From assembly GCA_029550865.1 (NCBI GenBank), contig JAKPGM010000047.1:1-64000 (forward strand): a DNA stretch of 64,000 nucleotides. The letters run 5' to 3'. Both the position numbers and the translations under genes were made by a program. The DNA comes from Bacteroidota bacterium (GTDB lineage Bacteria > Bacteroidota > Bacteroidia > Bacteroidales > DTGW01). Shown here piece after piece: positions 45,618 to 55,540 of this stretch. How positions within the stretch are numbered: position 1 is the stretch's first letter; the number at the start of each line of letters is the position of its first letter. The notes beneath the pieces are model-generated. The model was given only the letters and a program-made list of their open reading frames with translations, did no database searches and was not told the origin of the DNA.

Positions 45618-47177
45618 ATGAGCGTGGTTACACAGGAAGAGGTATTTAAAAAGCTTATTGCACATTGCAAGGAATATGGTTTTATTTTTCCCTCCAGCGA
45701 AATATACGATGGTTTAAGTGCTGTGTATGATTATGGGCAGTACGGGGTAGAGCTAAAAAATAACATCAAACGGTACTGGTGGGATTCGATGGTATTGCTC
45801 AACGAGAATATAGTGGGGATTGATGCGGCTATATTTATGCATCCTCGCACCTGGGAGGCTTCGGGGCATGTGGGTGCATTTAACGATCCGCTCATCGATA
45901 ACCGCGACTCCAAAAAACGTTATCGTGCCGATGTACTCATTGAAGAGCATATAGCAAAGCTGGAAGCCAAAATTGAAAAAGAAGTAGAAAAGGCTGCGAA
46001 AAAATTTGGCGAAAGCTTCGACCGCGAGAAATTTGTTACAACGAATGCCCGCGTGCTTGAAATACAACAAGAAATCAACCATATTCGTACGCGTTTTGTC
46101 GAAGCGCTGGAAAAGACCGATTTGAATGCCCTGCGTCAGATTATACTCGATTGCGGCATTGTATGTCCCATTAGCGGTACACGAAACTGGACCGAAGTAC
46201 GCCAGTTTAATCTAATGTTTGAAACCAAAATGGGATCGGTAGCCGACGAGGCCATGACCATATACCTGCGCCCCGAAACGGCACAGGGTATTTTCGTCAA
46301 TTTTCTGAATGTACAGAAATCGGGACGCATGAAAATACCTTTTGGTATAGCACAAATAGGGAAAGCCTTCCGCAATGAAATTGTGGCACGACAATTTATT
46401 TTCCGTATGCGCGAGTTTGAGCAGATGGAAATGCAGTTTTTTGTTCGTCCTGGCACCGAACTCGACTGGTTTGAGGTATGGAAGGAAAAACGCTTGCGCT
46501 GGCATCTGGCCATGGGTATCGACCCGGCAAAATATCGTTTCCACAAACACGACAAGCTAGCTCATTATGCCAATGCTGCCTACGACATTGAGTTTCAATT
46601 CCCCTTTGGATTTAAAGAGGTAGAGGGAATTCACTCGCGAACCGACTTTGACTTAGGCAATCATGCCAAATTTTCGGGCAAAAAAATTACCTACTTTGAC
46701 CCCGAACTCAACGAAAGCTATGTGCCCTACGTTATCGAAACATCCATCGGTGTCGACCGGATGGTTTTGTTGATTCTGGCCAATGGATACACCGAAGAAA
46801 AGGTTGCAAAGGAAGATGGCACCAGCGACGAACGAGTGGTACTACGTATACCGCCAGCCCTGGCCCCTGTAAAGCTTGCCGTGCTGCCGCTGGTTCGAAA
46901 AGATGGGCTCGATGAAAAGGCACGGGCTATCGTACGGCAGCTGCGTTACGAATTTAACTGCCAGTACGACGAAAAAGATTCAATTGGGCGACGCTACCGT
47001 CGTCAGGATGCTATTGGCACTCCTTACTGTATCACCATCGATCATCAAACAATGCAGGACGACACCGTTACCGTTCGCGACAGAGATACCATGCAGCAGG
47101 AACGTATCCCCATCGATGGGTTGGTACGTTACATGGGCGAAAAAGTTAGCCTGCGTTCAATGCTTGAAAAAATATAA
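45618..47177 (+). CDS. glyS: Glycyl-tRNA synthetase, dimeric (eukaryote/archaeal-like) type
   Basis: 519 residues, class II synthetase. N-terminal catalytic part with FIFPSSEIYDGLSAVYDYG and PRTWEASGHVGAFNDPL, motif 2 region IAQIGKAFRNEIVARQFIFRMREFEQMEMQFF, motif 3 VIETSIGVDRMVLLIL, and a C-terminal anticodon-binding domain (about 415-519, LAVLPLVRKDG). This single-chain form is the usual one in Bacteroidota, in place of the GlyQ/GlyS tetramer. It charges tRNA-Gly in the cytoplasm. It lies 24 bases before the YfhO gene. Confidence 0.97.
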   Translation: MSVVTQEEVFKKLIAHCKEYGFIFPSSEIYDGLSAVYDYGQYGVELKNNIKRYWWDSMVLLNENIVGIDAAIFMHPRTWEASGHVGAFNDPLIDNRDSKKRYRADVLIEEHIAKLEAKIEKEVEKAAKKFGESFDREKFVTTNARVLEIQQEINHIRTRFVEALEKTDLNALRQIILDCGIVCPISGTRNWTEVRQFNLMFETKMGSVADEAMTIYLRPETAQGIFVNFLNVQKSGRMKIPFGIAQIGKAFRNEIVARQFIFRMREFEQMEMQFFVRPGTELDWFEVWKEKRLRWHLAMGIDPAKYRFHKHDKLAHYANAAYDIEFQFPFGFKEVEGIHSRTDFDLGNHAKFSGKKITYFDPELNESYVPYVIETSIGVDRMVLLILANGYTEEKVAKEDGTSDERVVLRIPPALAPVKLAVLPLVRKDGLDEKARAIVRQLRYEFNCQYDEKDSIGRRYRRQDAIGTPYCITIDHQTMQDDTVTVRDRDTMQQERIPIDGLVRYMGEKVSLRSMLEKI

Positions 47178-47201
47178 TTTTTAACCTTTAAAAATATCCA
47201 C

Positions 47202-49724
47202 ATGGCCTCCACCTTATCGTTTTTGAAAAACAAGAATGTATGGTCGCAGGTGACCATCATTATCATTTTCCTGTTGCTGAGCATGATTTACTTTTACCCC
47301 GAATTTGCGGGCAAACAGCTTCGGCAATCGGATATGACAAATGCCCGTGGAATGATCAATGAACTCGTTCAATGGGAGAAAAATCATCCGAACGACGAAC
47401 CCATGTGGACCAATTCTATGTTTGGTGGCATGCCTGCCTACCTGATAAAAATGGGTAAAACCTACAATATATACCGATACATACGTCAGGTGCTAACGCT
47501 GGGACTCCCAGCAGGGTCGGTTGCCATTCTATTTTTGTTAATGGTAGGATTTTACTTTTTGATGCAGGTGATAGGCACCAATCGGTGGCTTAGCGCTGCT
47601 GCGGCCATTGGATATGCTTTTGCTTCGTATAATATCATTATCATTGCCGTAGGGCATATTACCAAAGCTTACTCTCTTGCTTTTATGCCAGCTGTAGTTG
47701 CAGGTATTTTGCTACTCTACCAGCGAAAATACCTATACGGAGGGTGGGCAGTATTACTGACGACTGGCTTACTGGTCTCCCAGAGTCATCCGCAGATAGC
47801 CTATTATACCTTTCTGGTGATATTGATTTTCTTTCTGGTTTACCTTTTTAACGCCATTCGGGAAAAAGAACTCAAGCATTATATTACGGTAGGAGTCATA
47901 GCCATTGTTGCTGCTGTGCTTTCGATATTACCGGTAGCCGCCAATCTGCTTACTACTGCCGAGTACAGCAAGTATAGCATGCGTGGTCCATCGGAGCTAA
48001 CCAGTAAAAATGCGGATGCTAAAAAATCTACGGGTCTCGACCACGACTATGCCTTTCAGTGGAGCTACGGCACAGCCGAAACGTTTTCTATCCTTATCCC
48101 CAACTTTGTGGGTGCCGGAGTAAATGGCTTCGACGAACGTTCGAAAACAGCCGAACAGCTCAGAAATGTTGGAATACCTGCTGAGGTAGCCCGCCAACTC
48201 CCTGTTTATTGGGGGAAACTTCCTTTTACCGTTGGCCCTGCCTATTTCGGAGCAATCATTTGCTTTTTGTTTGTCCTGGGGCTTTTTGTCGTCAAGGGAC
48301 CGATAAAATGGTGGCTGGCCATCGCCGCAGCGCTATCGATCATGTTGTCGTGGGGAAAAAATTTCAGCGTACTTAGCGACCTGTTCTTTTATTACTTCCC
48401 TGGTTACAACAAATTTCGAACAGTCGACATGATTCTTGTGATTGCCAACTTTGCTTTCCCATTGTTAGGATTCTGGGCATTGAAGGAAATTATAGAGAAA
48501 AAAATTGCCCAACAGGAGATATTGAAATCGCTTAAATATACGGCCTATATTGTAGGTGGACTATTGCTCATTTTCTTGCTGGTACCCGGATGGTTTTTCG
48601 ATTTCACCAGTTTGTCGGACGCACAATTAACCGAACAGCTTAAAGCAGCTCGTTGGCCAAATGATGCTATTGAAAATTTACTGGCAGCTATGCGCGAAGA
48701 TCGCATGCAGATTCTCCGTGCCGACACCTTCCGTTCGCTCATATATATTGGGTTAGCTGCTTCCCTGCTGTGGTGGTATGTCAAAAAATCATTCCGTATC
48801 GAATATTTTGCCATCCCACTTGCCCTGCTCATTCTGGTCGATATGTGGTCGGTCGACCGTCGCTACCTGAATAAGGATTACTTTGTTCCCAAATCGGAAC
48901 CCGAATTTGTTAAAAGCCATGCCGATGAGGTGATACTATCCGATGTGGATCCCCATTACAGGGTGCTTAATCTTACCCGCAGCGTATTTAACGACGGGTA
49001 TACCTCGTATTTTCATAAGTCGATTGGTGGCTACCATGGGGCTAAGTTACGTCGCTACCAGGATATGATAGATGGTGCATTAAGTGCCAACATTATTTTT
49101 ATTCAGCAATACCTTTCGGCACAAAAACGCATGCCCGATAGCAGCGTTTACCAACAGATACCCATCCTTAACATGCTCAACTGTAAATACATTATTTACA
49201 ATCCCGAAGCCGACCCACTGGTTAACACCGGTCGATTGGGTAATGCATGGTTTGTAAAATCTGTCAGGTGGGTCGATTCGCCCGATGCTGAGTATGCGGC
49301 GGTAAATGCACCAGATTTTAACCCTGCTGTGGAAGCCATTGTCGATAAACGCTGGGAAAAATCATTGCCCGGAATCGAAAAATGTGAATTCGATACTACA
49401 GCTACTATACAACTTACCCAATATAAGCCACATGCGCTTACCTACCAGGTAAAAGCCCAGAAACCACAAATTGCGGTATTTTCGGAGATATTCTATGAAA
49501 AAGGCTGGAATGCCTACCTCGATGGGCAGAAGGTCCCGCATGGACGAGCAAACTATATCCTGCGTACCATGGTAATCCCCGCAGGCGAACACACCGTTGA
49601 ATTTAAATTTGAGCCTGCCACCTATTACCTTGGACAGAAAATTGCCATGATTGGATCGGTAATAGTGGTACTCCTTACCTTGAGTACAGGAATAGCTTAC
49701 TTTCGACAGATGAAACGTGCATAA
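47202..49724 (+). CDS. YfhO family multispanning membrane protein
   Basis: 840 residues. About twelve membrane helices (first at 12-30; further groups at about 95-240 and 340-450, then 470-485 and 530-555) with a large external domain after SVDRRYLNKDYF (about 560-800), rich in beta structure (YEKGWNAYLDGQKVPHGRANY), and a final helix (about 815-835). YfhO relatives are GT-C-fold proteins that glycosylate wall polymers in Firmicutes; their role in Bacteroidota is not established. The gene is intact. Confidence 0.88.
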   Translation: MASTLSFLKNKNVWSQVTIIIIFLLLSMIYFYPEFAGKQLRQSDMTNARGMINELVQWEKNHPNDEPMWTNSMFGGMPAYLIKMGKTYNIYRYIRQVLTLGLPAGSVAILFLLMVGFYFLMQVIGTNRWLSAAAAIGYAFASYNIIIIAVGHITKAYSLAFMPAVVAGILLLYQRKYLYGGWAVLLTTGLLVSQSHPQIAYYTFLVILIFFLVYLFNAIREKELKHYITVGVIAIVAAVLSILPVAANLLTTAEYSKYSMRGPSELTSKNADAKKSTGLDHDYAFQWSYGTAETFSILIPNFVGAGVNGFDERSKTAEQLRNVGIPAEVARQLPVYWGKLPFTVGPAYFGAIICFLFVLGLFVVKGPIKWWLAIAAALSIMLSWGKNFSVLSDLFFYYFPGYNKFRTVDMILVIANFAFPLLGFWALKEIIEKKIAQQEILKSLKYTAYIVGGLLLIFLLVPGWFFDFTSLSDAQLTEQLKAARWPNDAIENLLAAMREDRMQILRADTFRSLIYIGLAASLLWWYVKKSFRIEYFAIPLALLILVDMWSVDRRYLNKDYFVPKSEPEFVKSHADEVILSDVDPHYRVLNLTRSVFNDGYTSYFHKSIGGYHGAKLRRYQDMIDGALSANIIFIQQYLSAQKRMPDSSVYQQIPILNMLNCKYIIYNPEADPLVNTGRLGNAWFVKSVRWVDSPDAEYAAVNAPDFNPAVEAIVDKRWEKSLPGIEKCEFDTTATIQLTQYKPHALTYQVKAQKPQIAVFSEIFYEKGWNAYLDGQKVPHGRANYILRTMVIPAGEHTVEFKFEPATYYLGQKIAMIGSVIVVLLTLSTGIAYFRQMKRA

Positions 49725-49725
49725 A

Positions 49726-49771
49726 TAGCAGTATTCACAAACGGGTATGAAATAATTTTATTTTCGTACCT
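49726..49771. repeat. Dispersed palindromic repeat, copy 2
   Basis: The same unit as 42164-42205, with four or five extra bases in the hairpin arm. It begins right after the stop codon of the YfhO gene and even shares a GTGCAT before the unit. It may have been placed there as a terminator-like insertion. Confidence 0.8.
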
Positions 49772-49967
49772 GTCTGTGGTGAAGTAGCTCAACATGCGAG
49801 TTCCATATGATCGCAGTTGTATGGTACACATTTACCATCGTAAAGGGCACTATGTTTTACGTGAAGAAAACTCCCTGCGAACTTTGCGATTACTTTGCGG
49901 TCTTTGCATTGTAATATTTTAAAAATTATTTCTCGGGAAAAATCGGAAATGCATAGGGTAAGAAAAT

Positions 49968-50507
49968 TCAGCTTACTTTCACATGAGCCCAGTTGCGTCC
50001 CTGTCGTATACGATGCAATTGGGTATGGGTAATTCCGAATTCCCTGGCCAGTTCGGTATATTTTACATTCTCCTCCTGCAACCTCTTCTTGATATGAATT
50101 ACCTGTTCTTCAGTAAGCTTGGCATTATATCGTTTACCGCGTTTGTAGTTGGGGTTAATTTTTTGGTGGGCAAACATGGTAGCACGCGTAACCCAGCGAA
50201 GATTCGAAACCCGGTTATTGTCCTTATTAAAATCGATGTGTATGACGTATTGCTGTAGATCCGAATCTTTGGGCAAAAAATGCTCGGCTACCAGTTTGTG
50301 TATGTATCTGGTCGTAACCTTATTGTTGGCAAGTTTTAAAACAATTGCCCGGTAACCTCTGATTTTTGGAATCTTGATAATTTTTCCGCGGGGATGCACT
50401 TTAAAACTCTTTACCCGTCCAAAGTTTGAAATAGCATATTCCTCCGAAGGATGTAAATCGGGAATCTGTAACTTTTTCCATTTTTCACCAGGAATTCTCT
50501 TTTCCAT
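49968..50507 (-). CDS. NUMOD4/HNH endonuclease-like protein
   Basis: 179 residues. NUMOD4 motif at the start (WKKLQIPDLHPSEEYAISNFGRVKSF), an HNH core (about 68-105: IHKLVAEHFLP, then HIDFNKDNNRVSNLRWVT), and a C-terminal AKLTEEQVIHIKKRL with an HTH-like TELAREFGITHTQLHRIRQG. This domain set is that of free-standing homing-type endonucleases of phages and Bacteroidota. The usual Asn before the HNH His is replaced (VIHID for VNHID). It lies just outside the far end of the CRISPR array. Confidence 0.85.
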   Translation of the reverse strand: MEKRIPGEKWKKLQIPDLHPSEEYAISNFGRVKSFKVHPRGKIIKIPKIRGYRAIVLKLANNKVTTRYIHKLVAEHFLPKDSDLQQYVIHIDFNKDNNRVSNLRWVTRATMFAHQKINPNYKRGKRYNAKLTEEQVIHIKKRLQEENVKYTELAREFGITHTQLHRIRQGRNWAHVKVS

Positions 50508-50590
50508 GTCAGTTGCCTTTTTGATTCGTTACCATGATATATGTCGCATTTTTGAAAAAGGTAACTCGGATGACAGCAACTGTGAATTAA

Positions 50591-50776
50591 TTTTATGGTA
50601 AATCGCAGCTGGACATTTTCCAACCTTGTGTCTGTGATTCGACAACAGCTGATGAATTGTATCAGCGTCTACCACTTTCTGGAAATCCCGAGGGTTGCTG
50701 GAAGGTCATAATTAAAGAAAACTATGCGAAGTATCAAAAATCCCTATTCCCCGAAATGAAGGGGGCTTACTTTTGA
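50591..50776 (+). pseudogene. Possible 3' gene fragment (no start codon)
   Basis: A plus-strand open frame of about 61 codons that follows a stop at 50588-50590 and ends with TGA. Its translation is protein-like (DSTTADELYQRLPLSGN, then GCWKVIIKENYAKYQKSLF, ending KGAYF), but there is no ATG or alternative start with a ribosome site. I do not recognise the family. It lies between the HNH gene and the array, where a gene might have been lost. The 38-codon ATG frame on the same strand overlaps it. Confidence 0.35.
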
Positions 50777-50862
50777 AAAGCTAAACAAAAACAATTGATT
50801 ATCAAATAGATGTATTTGTGAAAATGATTTTTTTAAGAATGGCTGGACAACAGTGATTTTTT

Positions 50863-53800
50863 ATTTCAATTCCACTATGGTTCGATTAAAGGTTCGACAA
50901 AATTAATTGATGGTGAAGTTGCCAGCAAATTTCAATTCCACTATGGTTCGATTAAAGGAATCAACAATAGCGATTTTTGGGGGTCTATATTTTATTTCAA
51001 TTCCACTATGGTTCGATTAAAGGCAGATTTATTCTCAATTTCCTCAATATGCTTTTCGAATTTCAATTCCACTATGGTTCGATTAAAGGACATATGCGCA
51101 TTGATTATGCGCTGATACTGTTTATTTCAATTCCACTATGGTTCGATTAAAGGTTGACTGTTAATTTTCGGTAGTGCGTTAATTGCTTATTTCAATTCCA
51201 CTATGGTTCGATTAAAGGCAAATTGAGTTTCGTCGATTAATTTATAATCTGAATTTCAATTCCACTATGGTTCGATTAAAGGGCTAATTCAGCTATTAAG
51301 CCAAAATCTTGAATGCTATTTCAATTCCACTATGGTTCGATTAAAGGCCACTTAAGAACCAATGTTATTTTGTTGCATTCGCATTTCAATTCCACTATGG
51401 TTCGATTAAAGGTTCTTTCGCCTCTTTCTCTGTTTGACAATAATACTATTTCAATTCCACTATGGTTCGATTAAAGGAGAGGCAGTGACCTACCAAAAAT
51501 TGACTTATTAATTGGATTTCAATTCCACTATGGTTCGATTAAAGGTTGTAACTTCATCGATTTGTTTTTTTGTTGCTTTCAATTTCAATTCCACTATGGT
51601 TCGATTAAAGGGGAATATACCAATCGACGTAACACGGCTGGACGTATTTCAATTCCACTATGGTTCGATTAAAGGATCGAAATACCGTTCATCAGCAGCC
51701 AAAAAGATAAATTTCAATTCCACTATGGTTCGATTAAAGGGTTTTTAACTCAATGAACAATCCGTGATATCCGTTCTTATTTCAATTCCACTATGGTTCG
51801 ATTAAAGGTCTTATAATCTTCGATTAAAACATCCAATAATTCGTTATTTCAATTCCACTATGGTTCGATTAAAGGTTCTTCCGAAAGCGATACGATTTTC
51901 CATGCCTTGATATTTCAATTCCACTATGGTTCGATTAAAGGATTCTGAAAACGAACGATACCCGAAAACGATTTTATTTCAATTCCACTATGGTTCGATT
52001 AAAGGCCCAAATCATCTACTGCTATATCCTTTTGATTTACATTTCAATTCCACTATGGTTCGATTAAAGGTTGGTTACCGTTTCAAATAAGTTTAGCATT
52101 CCAAAAAATTTCAATTCCACTATGGTTCGATTAAAGGAAAACGTTGAATCTTCGAACTTTCTGCCATACATCATTTCAATTCCACTATGGTTCGATTAAA
52201 GGCGAAAATTAGGGGGTATTTTTTTGTTTTTTACCCATTTCAATTCCACTATGGTTCGATTAAAGGCCCCTAAAAACGAATTAGAGGGTATCCATACACC
52301 CATTTCAATTCCACTATGGTTCGATTAAAGGTTTGCCCAACTCAATGTAACTTTTGCCCAACAAAAATTTCAATTCCACTATGGTTCGATTAAAGGAAAA
52401 AGCAATTCGTGACATGTTCAAAAAACAATTCATTTCAATTCCACTATGGTTCGATTAAAGGAATCTTTTTGGAAGCTTCTGTAAACCTTGTGGTTATATT
52501 TCAATTCCACTATGGTTCGATTAAAGGACATTACAAATTCGACGATTTTAACGCTATCTTTTATTTCAATTCCACTATGGTTCGATTAAAGGAAATAGAA
52601 AAAGGCGTGTCGCTACGCGACACACTTTATTTCAATTCCACTATGGTTCGATTAAAGGTGGTCGCACCCCGTACCCCGTGCGGTACGGGTGCGATTTCAA
52701 TTCCACTATGGTTCGATTAAAGGGGTTTTGCTCCGCAAAACCTCGTTCGCCCCCCTGATTTCAATTCCACTATGGTTCGATTAAAGGTTGATAAGCTTTC
52801 CACGTATACTACAGCGGTCTGTTATTTCAATTCCACTATGGTTCGATTAAAGGTATAGAATCATATATGCTGTACGTGTATAGTTCGTCATTTCAATTCC
52901 ACTATGGTTCGATTAAAGGAGTAATGACAATGTACACAATGAATCTACTAATTGCTATTTCAATTCCACTATGGTTCGATTAAAGGGCCTATTAGGACAG
53001 ATCAACTGGAAGCCCTGCAGCAATTTCAATTCCACTATGGTTCGATTAAAGGGATTTATAAACTTGGGTGCCAACCGTTTCGACATCATTTCAATTCCAC
53101 TATGGTTCGATTAAAGGATTGTAATTTATTCTGAGCGTCGATTTCAATCCTTATTTCAATTCCACTATGGTTCGATTAAAGGAGAACAATTTTATTTTGA
53201 CCATCAAGTCACTATCGAATTTCAATTCCACTATGGTTCGATTAAAGGGCATTTGCTGGCAAATTAACATTAATGCGCTCTTATGCATTTCAATTCCACT
53301 ATGGTTCGATTAAAGGGTAATAGCTGCAGGTGCAAAGTCTGTAAGCGACATAATTTCAATTCCACTATGGTTCGATTAAAGGCCAACTATCAGAAATCGA
53401 AAAACAAGAAATATCGTATTTCAATTCCACTATGGTTCGATTAAAGGAATAAATTATGGGGATAAATCACTAATCATTGACGCATTTCAATTCCACTATG
53501 GTTCGATTAAAGGCGACATCGTATGCAGAATAAACGAACTTAAGGAACAAATTTCAATTCCACTATGGTTCGATTAAAGGATGCAGCAAGGCGTCTATTG
53601 TTAATGCATTGCTTAAAAATTTCAATTCCACTATGGTTCGATTAAAGGACGAGTCTGTTGTTGCTGACATTGTTCAGAATTAATTTCAATTCCACTATGG
53701 TTCGATTAAAGGGTTGTATAATACACCGTCGTAATATATATCACAGGCATTTCAATTCCACTATGGTTCGATTAAAGGTTGCTTGCAGCTACCCCATTTA

Positions 53801-54041
53801 TTGCAAATGACAACATTTCAATTCCACTATGGTTCGATTAAAGGCATTTTTCTTCTCCACGCCTCGAGCGATCATACAAATTTCAATTCCACTATGGTTC
53901 GATTAAAGGTAATTTTGAGCTTTGCATTGTCGGCACTGGTAGTGCATTTCAATTCCACTATGGTTCGATTAAAGGAGCTCAATGAAAACAATAAAATCAT
54001 CTTTGAAAATTATTTCAATTCCACTATGGTTCGATTAAAGG
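50863..54041 (-). CRISPR. CRISPR array, 49 repeats and 48 spacers, type I-B
   Basis: 30-base repeats, in plus orientation starting ATTTCAATTCCACTATGG and ending TTCGATTAAAGG. I counted 49, at 50863, 50929, 50994, 51060 and so on to 54012. Spacing is 64-68 bases, so spacers are 34-38. All repeats appear identical, including the outermost. Read on the minus strand, each repeat ends in ATTGAAAT, the usual 8-base tag of type I-B crRNAs. That places transcription from right to left, with the leader on the cas2 side. The nearest spacers to the leader (near 54000) should be the youngest. Confidence 0.97.
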
Positions 54042-54251
54042 CCGTTACAATTTTATAAAATTTTTCAATATTTATGCGCATTCTATCGATTTTTTTAGGG
54101 TGAATTTTGGTAAAAAATTAGTCGACCTGGAATATTCAATTTTACCTGACCAATTGACAACTTATTAACTTCTTGTTATTCAATGAGAATAACATACATG
54201 ATATTATTTAGCGCATTATCTTTGTATTGTTTGAAGACGATCGACAACTGG
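54042..54251 (-). promoter_or_regulatory. CRISPR leader
   Basis: A 210-base AT-rich gap between cas2 and the first repeat. It holds a perfect 14-base palindrome AATTTTATAAAATT (54049-54062) next to the first repeat, and a 7-bp inverted repeat GTTATTC / GAATAAC (54175-54193). Either could be a binding site for integration or transcription. I found no -7 box of the TAnnTTTG type on the minus strand, so the promoter is unresolved. Confidence 0.75.
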
Positions 54252-54515
54252 TTATAGGATTGTGTCAGTTGTATTTTTCTCAATACCAATAATTTCCTTA
54301 TCAAGCCATTTTTCATTTCTCGATTTAAAAATAATAATACTATCAGAATCTTCTTCCATTATTTTTGAAGCTTTATATTTAAGCTCTGTCAGCTGGGCCT
54401 CTGACAATTCCCCCTCAAAAACTGAGTTTTGAATCCAATGCAAATATTTGCGACAGAGCTTTAACATTTTATTAACCCTCTTCTCAGCCACATCGTATAC
54501 TAAAATTATATACAT
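54252..54515 (-). CDS. cas2: CRISPR-associated endoribonuclease/adaptation protein Cas2
   Basis: 87 residues with the ferredoxin-like Cas2 fold: MYIILVYDVAEKRVNKML at the start (Asp8 conserved) and RKYLHWIQNSVFEGELS in the middle. Cas2 dimers bridge two Cas1 dimers to make the spacer-integration complex. It is the last gene of the operon, one base past cas1. Confidence 0.96.
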   Translation of the reverse strand: MYIILVYDVAEKRVNKMLKLCRKYLHWIQNSVFEGELSEAQLTELKYKASKIMEEDSDSIIIFKSRNEKWLDKEIIGIEKNTTDTIL

Positions 54516-54516
54516 G

Positions 54517-55521
54517 TTACCAATACATTTTAAAAGGTTTATATTCTTCTATTTCTAGCAAATGCTTAGCAAGCTTGTAACACTCAAGCTTAATTAAATG
54601 CTTATAACTTACACTGCGCTTTAAGGTACGGTGTTGAATGGTCTCCTGTAATCGTTCTTCAAATGAACTGATAAATATTTTTTTCCCTGATTCGTTGAGT
54701 AAACAACGATTCAATTGCTTCTCAAAATGTTTTTCCTGTATTTCCTTCTTGTTTAGAACTTTAAAAATAACACGGTCAACTAATATCGGCTTAAAAATTT
54801 CGGCCAAATCCAATGCCAATGAATAGCGTCGCTCGCCTGGCGTGTGCAAATAGCTTATGGTGGGATTCAGTTGAGTTTGATGTATAGCACGCAAACATTG
54901 TGAATAACACAACATGTTGCCGAAAGAAATTAATGCATTCACCTCATTTTGGGGTGGTTGTCGGGTACGACCATCCATCGTAAATTCGTCGATGATTAAA
55001 TTAAAAGCATCATAATATTGTTGACGAATATTTCCTTCTAACCCCATTAGTTCATCAGGTTCTTTTGCAATAATCAACTTCTCCTGATAAGTTTGAATTG
55101 CATCAATGAAAGGCTGTGTATCTTTGCCTCTATTGTTGTAATACTTAAGGTTTTTTACCATATTATGAATAGCACCTTCAAGAATTTTTTGGGCTATTAT
55201 CAAGCGTTTAGCTTTCTGTGTATAATGCTTAACCTGGGCCAAAATCATTTTACCCGATAGCAAACTATCTCGCGGCATAAACGAACCCGTATAATTTTCG
55301 TAATAATCAAAAAAATGTACCGCAATGTCCTGCTGTCCCAAAAAATTAAATAAAGCACTATTGGCATCCAGCGAACCAAAAACATAAATGTCATTTATGG
55401 CTTCAACGGGTAAATATTTTGTCTCGACTTCTTGCCCATCATCGTTTATCCTCACATATTTCAAAGTGTTATCTTTTCGCGATAACCTTCCTGCGTTAAA
55501 GAGATAGTATGTTTTCTTCAT
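54517..55521 (-). CDS. cas1: CRISPR-associated integrase Cas1 (type I-B)
   Basis: 334 residues. The catalytic residues are in place: Glu162 ([15 protein letters not shown]), His226 ([12 protein letters not shown]) and Glu241 (LDLAEIFKP). The N-terminus ([19 protein letters not shown]) is typical of type I-B Cas1. It cuts and joins new spacers at the leader end of the array. It lies 19 bases after cas4 and one base before cas2. Confidence 0.97.
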   Translation of the reverse strand: MKKTYYLFNAGRLSRKDNTLKYVRINDDGQEVETKYLPVEAINDIYVFGSLDANSALFNFLGQQDIAVHFFDYYENYTGSFMPRDSLLSGKMILAQVKHYTQKAKRLIIAQKILEGAIHNMVKNLKYYNNRGKDTQPFIDAIQTYQEKLIIAKEPDELMGLEGNIRQQYYDAFNLIIDEFTMDGRTRQPPQNEVNALISFGNMLCYSQCLRAIHQTQLNPTISYLHTPGERRYSLALDLAEIFKPILVDRVIFKVLNKKEIQEKHFEKQLNRCLLNESGKKIFISSFEERLQETIQHRTLKRSVSYKHLIKLECYKLAKHLLEIEEYKPFKMYW

Positions 55522-55540
55522 TTCTTACATATTTATAAAA

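Noticed and set aside
50863..54041. Array transcribed left to right
   Set aside because: The ATTGAAAT tag at the repeat end on the minus strand and the AT-rich gap on the cas2 side both point to right-to-left transcription.
51512..54058. Open frames with recurring FNSTMVRLK or FQFHYGSIKG peptides
   Set aside because: These come from translating the CRISPR repeat; they are not genes.
54217..54224. TATCTTTG, a -7-like box on the plus strand in the leader
   Set aside because: It would drive transcription into cas2 in antisense, has no -33 partner, and is expected by chance in AT-rich DNA.
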